This document shows positions 35,042 to 46,034 of a DNA stretch of 64,000 nt, in pieces (within the stretch, counting starts at the first letter, position 1; the number at the start of each line of letters is the position of its first letter). This DNA comes from Ilyobacter polytropus (GTDB lineage Bacteria > Fusobacteriota > Fusobacteriia > Fusobacteriales > Fusobacteriaceae): the NCBI GenBank assembly GCA_003246855.1, contig QKCP01000025.1, positions 34,959-98,958 of the forward strand. The letters run 5' to 3'. The position numbers and the translations under genes are program-made. The notes under the pieces are model-generated. The model was given only the letters and a program-made list of their open reading frames with translations, did not search any database and was not told where the DNA came from.

Positions 35042-36379
35042 TTACCCAACAAGAATATTTTCTTTTGGGTATCTGTAAGATTTTACTTTTAGCTTTTCTC
35101 CAAAAGCCAGTGCAAAGGTAAGCGGCCCCACCCTTCCTATCAACATGGTGACTATTATTAATATCCTAGAGAACGTATTCAAAGAACTAGTTATCCCCAT
35201 GGAAAGCCCCACGGTACCAAATGCAGATACCACTTCAAAAATAACCTTCTCAAAATCAAGATTGCTGGTCATAAGTATAAGCAGGATTATAAGACTTATA
35301 TAGGCAAATGATATTACCAATATGGCCACTGCTCTGTTCAGTATTTCCCAGGTTATCCTCCTATTTGTCACCTCAACGTCCTTGTTACCACGGATTATTG
35401 CTACAACATAGAAAATTATAACCCCAAAAGTTGTAGTCTTTATCCCGCCTCCGGTAGATCCTGGGGAAGCTCCTATAAACATAAGAAGCAAAAATATAAA
35501 AACAGTAGCCGGCTCTAATTTTTCCACCGCAACTGTATTAAACCCCGCGGTTCTTGTAGTTACACTCTGAAAAAAAGAAGCCAATACCTTTTCATGAAAC
35601 TTCAATGCTCCTATAGTTTCAGCATTCCCATGCTCCATAAGGAAAAAGGCTATCATTCCAAATATTGTCAAAAATACAGATATTATTATCGCCAACTTTG
35701 AAGTAAGGTTAAACCTCACTACCTTGGTTTTGAAAAATGATAGGGATGAATTTATAACGGAAAAACCTATCCCACCAAATATTATGAGCAAACTTATAGT
35801 TAAGTTTATCAGGTAGTTTCCCTTAAACCCAACTAGGCTATCCGAAAAAAGTGAAAATCCAGCATTACAGAATGCAGATACCGAATGGAATACACCAAAA
35901 TAAAATGCCCTTTTCAAAGGCATTTCCTTTAAAAAACCTATTGTCAAAAATACTACCCCAACAAGCTCTATTGATACTACTATTCTTATAAGCTTCCTTA
36001 TAAATTTTAGTACGTCTCCGGTGTTCTCCCAGTTTACATCCTCTTTAAGTATTTTTCTCTCATGATAGGTTATTTTTTTTCCTATCGCCATCATAAGTAT
36101 AGATGAAAATGTCATTATCCCCAGCCCGCCTAGCTGTATCAAAATTAGTATCACAGCTTTCCCAAAAGGACTAAATGTCTTGCTTACATCCACAACTGAA
36201 AGTCCAGTTACCGACACGGCAGATGTCGCGGTAAACAAAGCTGTTAACACGCTTATCCTTTCAGCAGGCATGACTGCTACGGGAAGGCTTAAAAAAAATG
36301 TGCCTATGCTGATTATTATAATAAATGAAGACACTAGTATTCTAGATGGACTAAGCCTTCTAAAAGATAGCTTTTTCAT
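35042..36379 (-). CDS. ktrB: K+ transporter TrkH/KtrB family
   Basis: SAVSVTGLSVVDV, FHSVSAFCNAGFSLFSDSL, TRTAGFNTV, SAFGTVGLSMGIT selectivity-filter-like repeats. Confidence 0.92.
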   Translation of the reverse strand: MKKLSFRRLSPSRILVSSFIIIISIGTFFLSLPVAVMPAERISVLTALFTATSAVSVTGLSVVDVSKTFSPFGKAVILILIQLGGLGIMTFSSILMMAIGKKITYHERKILKEDVNWENTGDVLKFIRKLIRIVVSIELVGVVFLTIGFLKEMPLKRAFYFGVFHSVSAFCNAGFSLFSDSLVGFKGNYLINLTISLLIIFGGIGFSVINSSLSFFKTKVVRFNLTSKLAIIISVFLTIFGMIAFFLMEHGNAETIGALKFHEKVLASFFQSVTTRTAGFNTVAVEKLEPATVFIFLLLMFIGASPGSTGGGIKTTTFGVIIFYVVAIIRGNKDVEVTNRRITWEILNRAVAILVISFAYISLIILLILMTSNLDFEKVIFEVVSAFGTVGLSMGITSSLNTFSRILIIVTMLIGRVGPLTFALAFGEKLKVKSYRYPKENILVG

Positions 36380-36429
36380 AGTTCATAGTCCTCCACTTTC
36401 AGTTGATTGATCGAAACTAAATCCTGTAT

Positions 36430-36458
36430 ATTATACCCTATTTTTATACCTCTTGCAA
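36430..36458 (-). promoter_or_regulatory. Sigma70-type promoter of the ktrB-ktrA operon
   Basis: Minus strand TTGCAA, 17-nt spacer, TATAAT, about 50 nt upstream of the ktrB start. Confidence 0.7.
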
Positions 36459-36570
36459 GAAATATAAAATGCTGCCTCGCTGCTGAGCAGATTGTGGTAA
36501 AATATTCCATTTTTTAAATAGAAGTTTAATTATACATGCTAAACTGGTAACTTCGCTGGCATAATAAAAA

Positions 36571-36590
36571 ATCTCCGCAAAAGCGGAGAT
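36571..36590 (-). terminator. Hairpin terminator downstream of the TSCPD gene
   Basis: ATCTCCGC-AAAA-GCGGAGAT, then T-rich on the minus strand. Confidence 0.8.
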
Positions 36591-36591
36591 T

Positions 36592-36846
36592 TTAACCTTT
36601 TATATAACTTTTAAGAGCTTTTGACAGTTGATCCGGACAAGATGTTTCCTTAGACCCGCATTTAATCCCAGTTACTTTAGAGATTGCCTCTCCTACTTTC
36701 ATCCCCTTTATAAGGATGCTTATACCTTGAAGGCTTCCATTGCAGCCACCCAAAAATATAACCTCTTCTACTACATCTCCTCTTACCTTTACATCTATTG
36801 CTTTTGAACATACACCCTCTGTCACATATCTTTTCAAACCGCTCAC
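36592..36846 (-). CDS. TSCPD domain protein (TIGR03905 type)
   Basis: GVCSKAIDVKVRGDVVEEVIFLGGCNGSLQGISILIKGM...IKCGSKETSCPDQLSKAL. Confidence 0.83.
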   Translation of the reverse strand: MSGLKRYVTEGVCSKAIDVKVRGDVVEEVIFLGGCNGSLQGISILIKGMKVGEAISKVTGIKCGSKETSCPDQLSKALKSYIKG

Positions 36847-36902
36847 TCCTTGTTTGAATTTTTAAAATACACATGTTATTTTATCACAAAAACATCCTTT
36901 TT

Positions 36903-37610
36903 TCAACAGTGGGTATCTTTTAGTATTTTTTTCATATTCTTTTCAAGACTATCATAGTGACTGCCCTTCCAGTAGATTTTACCGCACTCTTGGCACCTAT
37001 AAAATTCATGATAATATTCTCTTGTTTTTGGCTGTAGATTTTCCCATACATCTTTTTTCCCGACACTTACAACAATCCCATTACATTCCGAACAGCGGGA
37101 AAATAACTTTTCTTTACCTCTAAGGTTATATACCTTGAGCACCTCTTCTAATTGCTCCCATGGCTTAATCCCCCTTACAAGATAGCCATCCTCAACAATT
37201 CTCCTCTTTAGTATCCCCCTGTCTTTAGTGAGAATTATCCTTTTTTCCACTACCGCAACCCGAACTATCTCGCTGTCAGAATAATCATTTCTGTAAATGG
37301 TATCAAACCCCAAAAACCTCAAATATTTAGAAAGTGTCCCCAAATGCACGTCGCATATGAATTTTGCCTTTCCACCAATGGCGCGAGGTACTGGTTCAGG
37401 GTACACGTCTATACGGCAATTAAAATTCACCTTGAAGTTTGCATCAGATTTTGCACCGTCAACCCTTACCTCGCCAAACTCTGTGTGCGGCACTCCTATA
37501 CTCTCTACTATATCCTTTAATGTGTTTGTATCTTCGAAACTTAGAAGGTCAGAAAACTCTCCAACTACCTCTTTTAACTCGCCGTGGAATTTAAGCTCTA
37601 CTAAATACAT
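36903..37610 (-). CDS. Mut7-C RNase/PIN-like domain protein with ubiquitin-like N-terminus and zinc ribbon
   Basis: PRAIGGKAKFICDVHLGTLSKYLRFLGFDTIYRNDYSD...ILTKDRGIL. CSEC...CQECGKIYWKGSHY. Confidence 0.8.
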   Translation of the reverse strand: MYLVELKFHGELKEVVGEFSDLLSFEDTNTLKDIVESIGVPHTEFGEVRVDGAKSDANFKVNFNCRIDVYPEPVPRAIGGKAKFICDVHLGTLSKYLRFLGFDTIYRNDYSDSEIVRVAVVEKRIILTKDRGILKRRIVEDGYLVRGIKPWEQLEEVLKVYNLRGKEKLFSRCSECNGIVVSVGKKDVWENLQPKTREYYHEFYRCQECGKIYWKGSHYDSLEKNMKKILKDTHC

Positions 37611-37622
37611 AGTCTCCCCTCA

Positions 37623-38252
37623 TCATCCCTTAAATTCTGCATCGTCATGTGTACCGTCGCAAAACGGTTTATTCTTTGACTTACCACACCTGCAAAGAGT
37701 ATAGTGTTCCTTGCATTCTGGGATAGAACCCATTTCATCTATAAGTTTTACCCCTCCCTGAACCTCCAAAGGGCCGTTTTTCCTTATTTTTATTTTTGGA
37801 GCCCTGCTATAAAAATCTTGGTATCTTTTCTCGCCTATTGTAAAACTAAGGGCCCCAGACGGACACCTTTCTACAGTTTTTATTATATCCTCTATACTTG
37901 CCGCTTTAGCATCTATCCACGGTCTTTCGCTGGTCTTGAAAACAGACGGCAGGTACTTTACACAAGACCCGTCATGGCTGCATACACCCCTGTTATCATT
38001 TATCGTTATTCCATTACCGGGATAGTCCTTTACCCTATCCTTTATTCTGTCATCCTCTTTTTCTCCTACAAATCCAACCTTCCCGTGCGATCCATCACAG
38101 TATGGTTTGGATTTTGACTCACCACACCTGCAAAGAGAGGTCACTCTCTCCATTTTTACTTTTTTCCCATCGCTGCCCTCTACGTCTTCCACATCCACAA
38201 CCATAAAAGGGTTGTATTTTGTCGTAATTATCATTGGTTTTTTCTTTTCCAT
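37623..38252 (-). CDS. CDGSH - Fer4_19 - CDGSH multi-iron-sulfur protein
   Basis: CRCGESKSKPYCDGSH and CRCGKSKNKPFCDGTH flank a CSHDGSC...CPSGAL segment. Start moved to MEKKKP at 38252. Confidence 0.88.
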   Translation of the reverse strand: MEKKKPMIITTKYNPFMVVDVEDVEGSDGKKVKMERVTSLCRCGESKSKPYCDGSHGKVGFVGEKEDDRIKDRVKDYPGNGITINDNRGVCSHDGSCVKYLPSVFKTSERPWIDAKAASIEDIIKTVERCPSGALSFTIGEKRYQDFYSRAPKIKIRKNGPLEVQGGVKLIDEMGSIPECKEHYTLCRCGKSKNKPFCDGTHDDAEFKG

Positions 38253-38392
38253 TAAAGTCCCCCTTGTATTCAAACGATAAAATCGATACTCTTCAATGGG
38301 ATATATACTATTTTATAAAATATTTTCCTCCTAATCTAAATCTTTTGTAGTAAACTTATAGAGTAGAAGATTGATTTTCAGGAGGAGATTTT

Positions 38393-39067
38393 ATGATAGT
38401 TTTCGCACATAGAGGTGCCAGTGCATATAAAGTAGAAAATACTCTTTCTGCTGTAAAAATGGCTTTGGATATGGGAGCTCAGGCCATTGAGTTTGATATT
38501 CAGATGACGAAGGATAGAAAGATTGTTTTGCATCATGATTTCAATTTGAAAAACTGTAATCTCGCTATAAGAGACTTAAATTTTGAAGATATACCTGCTG
38601 CTACAAAGGGGAGCTATTGTGTGGATAGCTTAGAAACTGTTCTCTCCGCAATACCAAAAGACATACTTGTGAATATAGAGATAAAAAGTCTGTTGATCTC
38701 TAGTCAAGGATTTGAGATGGAGCTGCTTGCAATTCTTGAAAAATACGGTAGGCTTAAAAATACAATTATCTCTTCCTTTGACCACAACTGTATAAAACGA
38801 ATTTACGAGCTGAATAAAAACATTAGTTTAGGGCTTCTATTTCATTTCATCCCCTTAGATATTAAAAACTATATAAAAAAAATTGGCATAACGCCATATT
38901 GTTTGAATTTTTCTATTAAACTGGTAGATAAGGATTTAGTGGAAAGGGTCCACAGTTGCGGTTCTAAAATATTTGTCTACACTGTGAACTGTATATCGAC
39001 AGCAAATGAATTGTTACTTATAGGAGTAGATGGGATATTTTCTGATTATCCAGATCTTCTTAAATAA
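38393..39067 (+). CDS. Glycerophosphodiester phosphodiesterase
   Basis: FAHRGASAYKVENTLSAVKMALDMGAQAIEFDIQMTKDRKIVLHHDFNL. Confidence 0.92.
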   Translation: MIVFAHRGASAYKVENTLSAVKMALDMGAQAIEFDIQMTKDRKIVLHHDFNLKNCNLAIRDLNFEDIPAATKGSYCVDSLETVLSAIPKDILVNIEIKSLLISSQGFEMELLAILEKYGRLKNTIISSFDHNCIKRIYELNKNISLGLLFHFIPLDIKNYIKKIGITPYCLNFSIKLVDKDLVERVHSCGSKIFVYTVNCISTANELLLIGVDGIFSDYPDLLK

Positions 39068-39071
39068 AAAA

Positions 39072-39089
39072 TGGTCAGTGCAATCTGAC
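39072..39089. terminator. Small hairpin between the convergent GDPD and MazG-like genes
   Basis: GGTCAG-TGCAAT-CTGACC flanked by A-rich sequence. Confidence 0.5.
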
Positions 39090-39090
39090 C

Positions 39091-39558
39091 TTAACTTATT
39101 ATATGTATTTCTTCTCTTGCTTCTTTGGCCACCATTTTTTCCCTGTGTTCTTTGAAAAAGTTTTCTATGCTATAACCCTTTTTTTGCAGGGTTAAAATGG
39201 CTCTTAGGGTTCTGCTTATGTACAAGCTTATCAGCTTATCTAAGATGTCAAACCTGTCGAATCCATCTATAAGGTTATTATAAGCAACTTCAAAATCCTG
39301 TATAGCATTTTGTAGTGTTTTATACTTAGCCTTCATCAATATTTGTTTAACATTTATCTTTATGGATAGCTCATTTTTATAAGCTATCGTAAAAGCTATC
39401 TGTATGCAATCACAAAGTTCTGCACCTAATTTTTTATATTCCTTTAACTCAAATTCGGATTTAACCTCGTCTTTTTCCTCGATTATTTTTAAAAGAAGTT
39501 TCTCATAGTCTTCCGCTATGTATTCTTTGACTTTTGGAAAATAGTAACTGATGTCCAT
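39091..39558 (-). CDS. Hypothetical all-alpha protein, possibly MazG-like NTP pyrophosphohydrolase
   Basis: EEKDEVKSEFELKEYKKLGAELCDCIQIAFTIA carries an ExxxE...ExxD spacing like MazG/dUTPase-type folds. Confidence 0.45.
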   Translation of the reverse strand: MDISYYFPKVKEYIAEDYEKLLLKIIEEKDEVKSEFELKEYKKLGAELCDCIQIAFTIAYKNELSIKINVKQILMKAKYKTLQNAIQDFEVAYNNLIDGFDRFDILDKLISLYISRTLRAILTLQKKGYSIENFFKEHREKMVAKEAREEIHIIS

Positions 39559-39673
39559 AACAGTACCTCGCTTTCAACGGAACTATTTTTTTCATTTATA
39601 ATATTATAGCTCCTAAATATGAAATATGGAAATTTTATGTTAAATTTATTCCTGTTTTTTACTGCACTTTAAT

Positions 39674-39700
39674 AGAAAAAAAGCAGGCCTCAGCCTACTT
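39674..39700 (-). terminator. Terminator of the glyQS operon
   Basis: Minus strand AAGTAGGC-TGAG-GCCTGCTTTTTTT. Confidence 0.75.
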
Positions 39701-41773
39701 TTCCTCTATCAATCCTATGTTAGCCACCCTGTTGAATATCTCATCAAGCGATTTCAGAAGGCTTAGCCTATTTTCTTTCACATTTTCATCCTTTACCATT
39801 ACCATTACATTGTCAAAAAATTTATTTATTATCTCTTTTCCTTTTAATATATCCATAAAGAATTTTTTGTAGTCATTTCCTTCTATGCTTACTGCCGTCT
39901 CGTTTTTCAGATCTATGAAAAATTCATACAACCCTTTTTCCTCTTCTTTCTCGAAAAGCTCTGGGTTAATTGCGCACTCGTTTGAAAAATCTTTGGAGAT
40001 ATTTCCAACACGCTTAAGAAGAAGCACTAGATCATTAAAGTCCTGCTCTTTTGAAAATTCTTCCAGGATATCAATTTTGGTCACCGTATCTAACAGGTTG
40101 TCAAAATCTACCTCCACAACAGAAGCAGTTATATCTCTTCTATAACCTTTTTCACCAAGTACATTAATTACCCTCTGCTTAAAGAACTCTTTTACATCTT
40201 GCACAACTTCAACTCTGTCCCTTTTTAATATCCCTTTACTTTCAAAAATCTGAGCAGAGTAGTCTACTAGTTCAAAAAGAGAGATGTCCAGTCTAGAGTT
40301 TAAAATTATATTTACTATTCCCAAGCTCGCCCTTCTAAGTGCAAACGGATCCTTAGATCCGCTAGGAATAAGCCCTATCCCAAAGCATCCCACAAGAGTG
40401 TCTAGCCTGTCGCATATACCTGTAATTATACCCTCTAGTGTTTCAGGTAGTTTGTCTCCAGAGTATCTCGGATAGTAATGCTCTTCTATACCCTTAGATA
40501 CTGACTCTTTCTCCCCGGATTTAAGTGCATATTCAGCACCCATGAAACCTTGAAGTTTTGTGAACTCCTTTTCCCCTATCATATTGGATACAAGATCTGC
40601 TTTTGAAAGGTGTACAGTCCTCAAAATATCTTCGGATTTAGCTTCTATCCCTAGGTCTTTTATAAGTTTTTTCGCAATGGTCTTGCTTCTTTCAACCTTC
40701 TCATAGATTGTCCCTAAATCTTTTTGGAAAACTACTGTTTTAAGATTTTCAACGAAAGTTTCCAAATCTTTCTTCAGATCCTCGTAGTAAAAGAACCTGG
40801 CATCAGAAAGCCTCGCACTAAGTACTTTTTCGTTCCCTTTTTTCACTGCATCTGAATCCGAAATACCATTTCTTATAACTACGAATTTAGGAAGAAGTTT
40901 CCCATTTTCATCTAAGATCGGAAAATATCTTTGATGAACCTGCATTGATATTATAAGTACGTCCTGTGGCACCTCTAAAAATTCTGAATTAAAAGTTCCA
41001 ACTATCGGGTACGGGTGCTCAATTAGGTTTGTAACCTCGTCTAAAAGTTCCTCCTCTATCAATACCTTTTCCCCAGCCTTTGTGCATTTTTGATTTATCA
41101 TATCAACTATCAGCTGTTTTCTTTCTTCTATGTCATAGATTACATTGTTTTCCTTAAGCTTTTGAAAATACTGCCCTATACTTTTTACTTCGAACTCTTT
41201 TTCTCCAAAGAATCTGTGTCCAGTTGACTTAAGCGAACTTTCTAACCCATCGATATTGATTTCTATAAGCTCCTCGTCAGCCATTGCGAGCAACCACTGT
41301 ATAGGTCTTGCAAACCTCATTTTCTTATCTGACCACCTCATAGATTTAGGGAATGAAAGGCTTAAAATAAGCTCTTTTAAAATATTTGGCAGAAGTTTTT
41401 TAGTTTCTTCCCCCTCTATGTATTTTTTTACTGCGACATACTCCCCTTTTGAGGTTTCCACTATCTCCAAGTCTGTAGCCTCTACCCCTTGTGACTTGGC
41501 AAACCCTAATCCGGCTTTTGTAAGCCCTCCATTTGGATCAAAAGCTATGTGTTTGGCCGGCCCCGTATTTATCTCGGTAAGGTCTTCCTGTTTTTCAGAG
41601 ATTCCATTTACGCTCAATATAAGTCTTCTTGGCGTCCCGTAAGTATTTACTTCACCAAACTCTATTCTTTTTTCAGAAAACACGCTTTTTATATACTTCT
41701 CTATATCATTTAAGGCAGGTTTCAAAAACCTAGCTGGTATCTCTTCCATACCTATTTCTAATAAGATTTCCAC
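39695..41773 (-). CDS. glyS: Glycyl-tRNA synthetase beta subunit
   Basis: LLEIGMEEIPARFL, KSMRWSDKKMRFARPIQWLLAM, DPFALRRASLGIVNI. Confidence 0.96.
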   Translation of the reverse strand: MEILLEIGMEEIPARFLKPALNDIEKYIKSVFSEKRIEFGEVNTYGTPRRLILSVNGISEKQEDLTEINTGPAKHIAFDPNGGLTKAGLGFAKSQGVEATDLEIVETSKGEYVAVKKYIEGEETKKLLPNILKELILSLSFPKSMRWSDKKMRFARPIQWLLAMADEELIEINIDGLESSLKSTGHRFFGEKEFEVKSIGQYFQKLKENNVIYDIEERKQLIVDMINQKCTKAGEKVLIEEELLDEVTNLIEHPYPIVGTFNSEFLEVPQDVLIISMQVHQRYFPILDENGKLLPKFVVIRNGISDSDAVKKGNEKVLSARLSDARFFYYEDLKKDLETFVENLKTVVFQKDLGTIYEKVERSKTIAKKLIKDLGIEAKSEDILRTVHLSKADLVSNMIGEKEFTKLQGFMGAEYALKSGEKESVSKGIEEHYYPRYSGDKLPETLEGIITGICDRLDTLVGCFGIGLIPSGSKDPFALRRASLGIVNIILNSRLDISLFELVDYSAQIFESKGILKRDRVEVVQDVKEFFKQRVINVLGEKGYRRDITASVVEVDFDNLLDTVTKIDILEEFSKEQDFNDLVLLLKRVGNISKDFSNECAINPELFEKEEEKGLYEFFIDLKNETAVSIEGNDYKKFFMDILKGKEIINKFFDNVMVMVKDENVKENRLSLLKSLDEIFNRVANIGLIEEK

Positions 41774-41839
41774 TTTAGTTCTCTCCCTCCAATTTTCTGT
41801 TTATGTTGAGGATCTCCCCAGAAAAAAACCAGTATTTTT

Positions 41840-42718
41840 TTAAGCTTCCGCTTTTTTCAGCAGTGGGTATCCTAAGTCTTTTCTGTTTTGTACAAAGACT
41901 TCGGCGCACCTTTTTGCCAAGTTTCTAACTCTCAATATGTAAGACTGTCTTTCAGTTACAGAGATAGCACCTCTAGCATCTAGTACATTGAAAGTATGTG
42001 AACACTTCAGTACATAGTCATATGCAGGCAGCACAAGTCCAGCATCTAATACTCTGTTTGCTTCTTCTTCGTACATGTCAAACCATTTAAAATGCATGTC
42101 TAGATCTGCAAGCTCAAAGGCATATTTTGAGTTCTCAAATTCATATTGAACCCTCATGTCACCATATTTTACACCTTCTGACCATTCCAGGTCATACACG
42201 CTTTCCTTCCCCTGTATATATAATGCCAACCTCTCTAGTCCGTAAGTTATCTCAACTGGCACAATTTCCAGCTCAAGACCTCCAACTTGTTGGAAGTAGG
42301 TAAACTGGGTTATCTCCATTCCGTCAAGCCACACTTCCCAACCTAGTCCCCATGCACCTAAAGTCGGCGATTCCCAGTCATCCTCAACAAATCTTATATC
42401 GTGCTCTTCTGGGATTACACCTATAATCCTCAAGCTTTCCAGGTAAAGTTCCTGTATGTCTTGCGGTGAAGGTTTCATTATAACTTGAAATTGATGGTGT
42501 TGATAAACCCTGTTTGGATTCTCACCGTATCTACCATCTTTAGGTCTCCTTGAAGGTTCAACATAAGCAACATTCCAAGGTTCAGGTCCAAGTGACATTA
42601 AAAAAGTACTCGGATTGAATGTCCCTGCACCCGTCTCTATGTCGTAAGGATTCGTAACTATACATCCTTTAGAATTCCAATATTTTTGAAGCGCCAATAT
42701 CATCTCTTGAAAAGTCAT
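41840..42718 (-). CDS. glyQ: Glycyl-tRNA synthetase alpha subunit
   Basis: [58 protein letters not shown]. Confidence 0.97.
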   Translation of the reverse strand: MTFQEMILALQKYWNSKGCIVTNPYDIETGAGTFNPSTFLMSLGPEPWNVAYVEPSRRPKDGRYGENPNRVYQHHQFQVIMKPSPQDIQELYLESLRIIGVIPEEHDIRFVEDDWESPTLGAWGLGWEVWLDGMEITQFTYFQQVGGLELEIVPVEITYGLERLALYIQGKESVYDLEWSEGVKYGDMRVQYEFENSKYAFELADLDMHFKWFDMYEEEANRVLDAGLVLPAYDYVLKCSHTFNVLDARGAISVTERQSYILRVRNLAKRCAEVFVQNRKDLGYPLLKKAEA

Positions 42719-43179
42719 TACTTTTCCTCCCTCTTTTTATCTTCTATCGCATATTGAATCAGCAAAAATACGACCCCCACATTTATCCACACATCTGCGA
42801 TGTTAAATACAAAGGTCCATATCCCCCTGAAATCTATAAAATCCACTACATATCCTCTGTATATCCTGTCCAGTATATTCCCTATAGCTCCGCTCATAAT
42901 AAATATATAGGCTATCCTTGCTACCCACTCCTCTTTTTTTACGCTTTGGAAAACATAGTATCCTATAATACCCACAGCAGCAACCCCTACAAAGGTTATT
43001 AAAAAAAGTTTGTTCTGAAGTACTCCGAAAGCAACCCCTCTATTCTTCACGTATGTAAAATGGAAAAAATTGCCTATAATCGGCAGGCTTTCACCTTCTA
43101 CAAAGTTCTTTACAACGTAGAATTTACTGGCCTGGTCTATAAATATCAAAATCAAGATTGCCAGAATCGAAATTATCAT
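42718..43179 (-). CDS. lspA: Signal peptidase II (copy 2)
   Basis: [39 protein letters not shown]. Confidence 0.93.
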   Translation of the reverse strand: MIISILAILILIFIDQASKFYVVKNFVEGESLPIIGNFFHFTYVKNRGVAFGVLQNKLFLITFVGVAAVGIIGYYVFQSVKKEEWVARIAYIFIMSGAIGNILDRIYRGYVVDFIDFRGIWTFVFNIADVWINVGVVFLLIQYAIEDKKREEK

Positions 43180-43213
43180 AAATTCCCCTTCCTTAGACTT
43201 ATTCAACACAAAG

Positions 43214-43238
43214 TGACGAGCTTAGCACGCTCGTCACC
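43214..43238. other. Intergenic hairpin between ileS and lspA copy 2
   Basis: GTGACGAGC...GCTCGTCAC with a short loop and no clear U-tract. Confidence 0.5.
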
Positions 43239-43244
43239 ATGGTA

Positions 43245-46034
43245 TTATTCAGATATAACCCCTGTACATCTTGGACAGATAGAAGGATGTTCTTCATTTG
43301 TACCAAGTTCTGTTGAATACTTCCAGCATCTCTCACATTTTTCCCCTTCTGCATGAAGAACTTTTATCTCAAGATCTTCTATCAGGTCAGATTTTACAGA
43401 CCCGTCTAAAGAATCTCCCAAGCTCACTTTAGATACAATTAATATATCTTCTAAAAGAGCCTCATTTGTTTTCAAGAATTCCATGTACTCGTCATTTTTT
43501 GAATTCAGATATACATATGCATTTAATGAATGTCCTATAACTTTATCCTGCCTAGCTTTTTCAAGTACCCTGTTTACTTCACCTCTAAGCTCAACTAATT
43601 TTTCCCATTTATCGGCTAACTCTTGGTTTATATACTCAGGGTTTTCAGTATACCATGAAGTTAGAACAACTGATTCAGCATCTTTGGAAACCTCAGGAAG
43701 GCTAGACCATATCTCTTCAGCAGTAAATGAAAGTACTGGGGCGATCATTTTTGTCATGGCCATTAGTACTTCGTACATAACTGTCTGCGCTGATCTTCTT
43801 TCCACAGAGTCACTTTTCTCCGTGTACAATCTGTCTTTTATTATATCTAGATAGAATGCCGACATGTCTATCCCAGCAAAGTAATGTATATCATGGAAAA
43901 GGTTGTAAAACTCATACTTGTCATAGTTGTTGTTTACCGTCTGTTTCAGAGACTCCAGTTTATGAAGTGCCCATCTGTCGATTTCAGGCATTTTATTGTA
44001 CTCAACCTTGTCTTTTGCAGGGTCAAAATCGGATATGTTACCCAATATATATCTTGCGGTATTTCTTATTCTTCTGTAGGCTTCTGCCATCTGTTTTAAT
44101 ATGTTTTCAGAAATTTTCACATCTTCCCTATAGTCAACAGATGCACACCAAAGTCTTAAAATATCTGCTCCATAAGTCTTTATAACTTCATCTGGCGAGA
44201 TAACGTTCCCCAGTGATTTAGACATCTTTCTTCCGTCACCATCATTAACGAATCCGTGCGTCAAAACTTTTTTATAAGGTGCATCATGAGTAGAACCTAT
44301 TGAAGTTAATAGTGAAGTTTGGAACCATCCTCTATGTTGATCAGATCCTTCCAAGTAAAGGTCGGCAGGTCTATGCAACCCTTCTCTTGTCTCAAGTACA
44401 CTTCTGTGCGAAACGCCTGAATCAAACCAAACGTCCATTATATTTGTCTCTTTTCTAAGTTCTATACCATCCAGGTTATATTTTTTAAGAAGTTCTTCCC
44501 CTATTAGTTCTTCAGCAGTGTATTTTACCCATGCAGCAGACCCCTGTTTTGCTACTATACCTATTACTTTGTCTAGTATCTCTCTGTGGAAGATCTCTTC
44601 GCCTGTTTGTTCATTATAGAATATTGGGATAGGAACTCCCCATACCCTTTGTCTAGATATACACCAATCCGGTCTTGATTCCACCATAGATGTTATTCTG
44701 TTTCTACCCCATCCAGGTACAAACTCCACATCTTTAAGAGCATCTAAAGCCTTCTGTCTGATATCAGACCCCTCTACCCTAACAAACCATTGTTCTGTAG
44801 CCCTGAATATAACTGGTGTTTTAGATCTCCAGTCATGCGGATACGAATGCTCTATCTCTTGAAGTTTCAAAAGGTGGCCGGTCTCTGTAAGGTAAGTGCA
44901 TATCTCTTTGTTGGCTTTTTTGTAGAATAGTCCGGCAAACTGTCCTGCCTCTTCTGTTAGATGACCTTTATTGTTTATAGGAGATATCACAGGTAATCCG
45001 TACTTTGTTCCCACAACATAGTCATCTTGACCGTGTCCAGGAGCAGTGTGTACGCATCCTGTACCGGCTTCTAGAGTTACATGCTCGCCCAAAATTATAG
45101 TACCTATTCTATCTAAAAAAGGATGGTTATAAGTCAATCTTTCAAGTTGCTCGCCTTTAAATTCAGCTACTAGTTTGACATCTTCGATCCCCATATCAGC
45201 AAAAGCTTTCTCTGCAAGGGCTGTTGCTAGAACCAAGTTACCTTTTTCAGTTTTGTACACGCCGTAGCTGTATTCTTCGTTTAGACAGATTGCTACGTTC
45301 GCAGGAAGGGTCCAAGGAGTAGTTGTCCATATTACAAAAGATGCTTCGTCCAGACCTAACGCTTCAAGGGTATCCTCTCTTGCCTCCATTTTAACATAGA
45401 TCGAAGGTGATACATGGTTGTGGTATTCTATTTCTGCTTCAGCCAAGGCAGTTTCAGTAGCAGGAGACCAGTATATTGGTTTTAGTCCCTTAAAAATATA
45501 CCCGTTTTCATATAGTTCCCCAAATACCTCCAACTGTTTAGCTTCATATTCAGGCATAAGTGTAAGGTACGGATTCTCCCATTCACCTAAAATTCCCAGC
45601 CTAATAAAATCTTCTTTCTGTTTTTTTACCCACTTCTGAGCATACTTTGTGCACTCTTTTCTAATCTCTTCAGCGCTCATATCTTTTACTTTTTCCCCTA
45701 ACTGCTCAGTTACTTTTAACTCTATTGGAAGACCGTGGGTATCCCAGCCTGGGACATATGGTGCATAAAACCCTTGCAATCTTTTGTATTTCAAAATAAT
45801 GTCTTTTAATATTTTGTTTAGGGCATGTCCTATATGTATCCCGCCGTTTGCGTACGGAGGCCCGTCATGTAGTATGAAATGCTCCCCTTTATTCTGCAGG
45901 CTCTTTTTATAAATATCATTTTTATTCCACGTTTTTAGGATTTCAGGCTCTTTTATAGGTAAGTTTGCCCTCATTTTAAAGTTCGTCTTGGGAAGATTAA
46001 GTGTCGTACCATAATCTTTTTCCATTTCTGCCAT
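43245..46034 (-). CDS. ileS: Isoleucyl-tRNA synthetase
   Basis: [48 protein letters not shown]-terminal zinc site CERCWKY...CPRC. Confidence 0.97.
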   Translation of the reverse strand: MAEMEKDYGTTLNLPKTNFKMRANLPIKEPEILKTWNKNDIYKKSLQNKGEHFILHDGPPYANGGIHIGHALNKILKDIILKYKRLQGFYAPYVPGWDTHGLPIELKVTEQLGEKVKDMSAEEIRKECTKYAQKWVKKQKEDFIRLGILGEWENPYLTLMPEYEAKQLEVFGELYENGYIFKGLKPIYWSPATETALAEAEIEYHNHVSPSIYVKMEAREDTLEALGLDEASFVIWTTTPWTLPANVAICLNEEYSYGVYKTEKGNLVLATALAEKAFADMGIEDVKLVAEFKGEQLERLTYNHPFLDRIGTIILGEHVTLEAGTGCVHTAPGHGQDDYVVGTKYGLPVISPINNKGHLTEEAGQFAGLFYKKANKEICTYLTETGHLLKLQEIEHSYPHDWRSKTPVIFRATEQWFVRVEGSDIRQKALDALKDVEFVPGWGRNRITSMVESRPDWCISRQRVWGVPIPIFYNEQTGEEIFHREILDKVIGIVAKQGSAAWVKYTAEELIGEELLKKYNLDGIELRKETNIMDVWFDSGVSHRSVLETREGLHRPADLYLEGSDQHRGWFQTSLLTSIGSTHDAPYKKVLTHGFVNDGDGRKMSKSLGNVISPDEVIKTYGADILRLWCASVDYREDVKISENILKQMAEAYRRIRNTARYILGNISDFDPAKDKVEYNKMPEIDRWALHKLESLKQTVNNNYDKYEFYNLFHDIHYFAGIDMSAFYLDIIKDRLYTEKSDSVERRSAQTVMYEVLMAMTKMIAPVLSFTAEEIWSSLPEVSKDAESVVLTSWYTENPEYINQELADKWEKLVELRGEVNRVLEKARQDKVIGHSLNAYVYLNSKNDEYMEFLKTNEALLEDILIVSKVSLGDSLDGSVKSDLIEDLEIKVLHAEGEKCERCWKYSTELGTNEEHPSICPRCTGVISE

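Noticed and set aside
34306-36379. KtrAB as an unusual system
   Set aside because: Ordinary ktrB-ktrA potassium uptake operon with a standard promoter.
36380-36560. Possible ydaO (c-di-AMP) riboswitch upstream of ktrB
   Set aside because: Promoter lies only about 50 nt from the start codon, too short for ydaO, and no core motif was seen.
37704-38117. 137-aa plus-strand ORF opposite the CDGSH gene
   Set aside because: Antisense to a protein with clear CDGSH motifs. No supporting signal.
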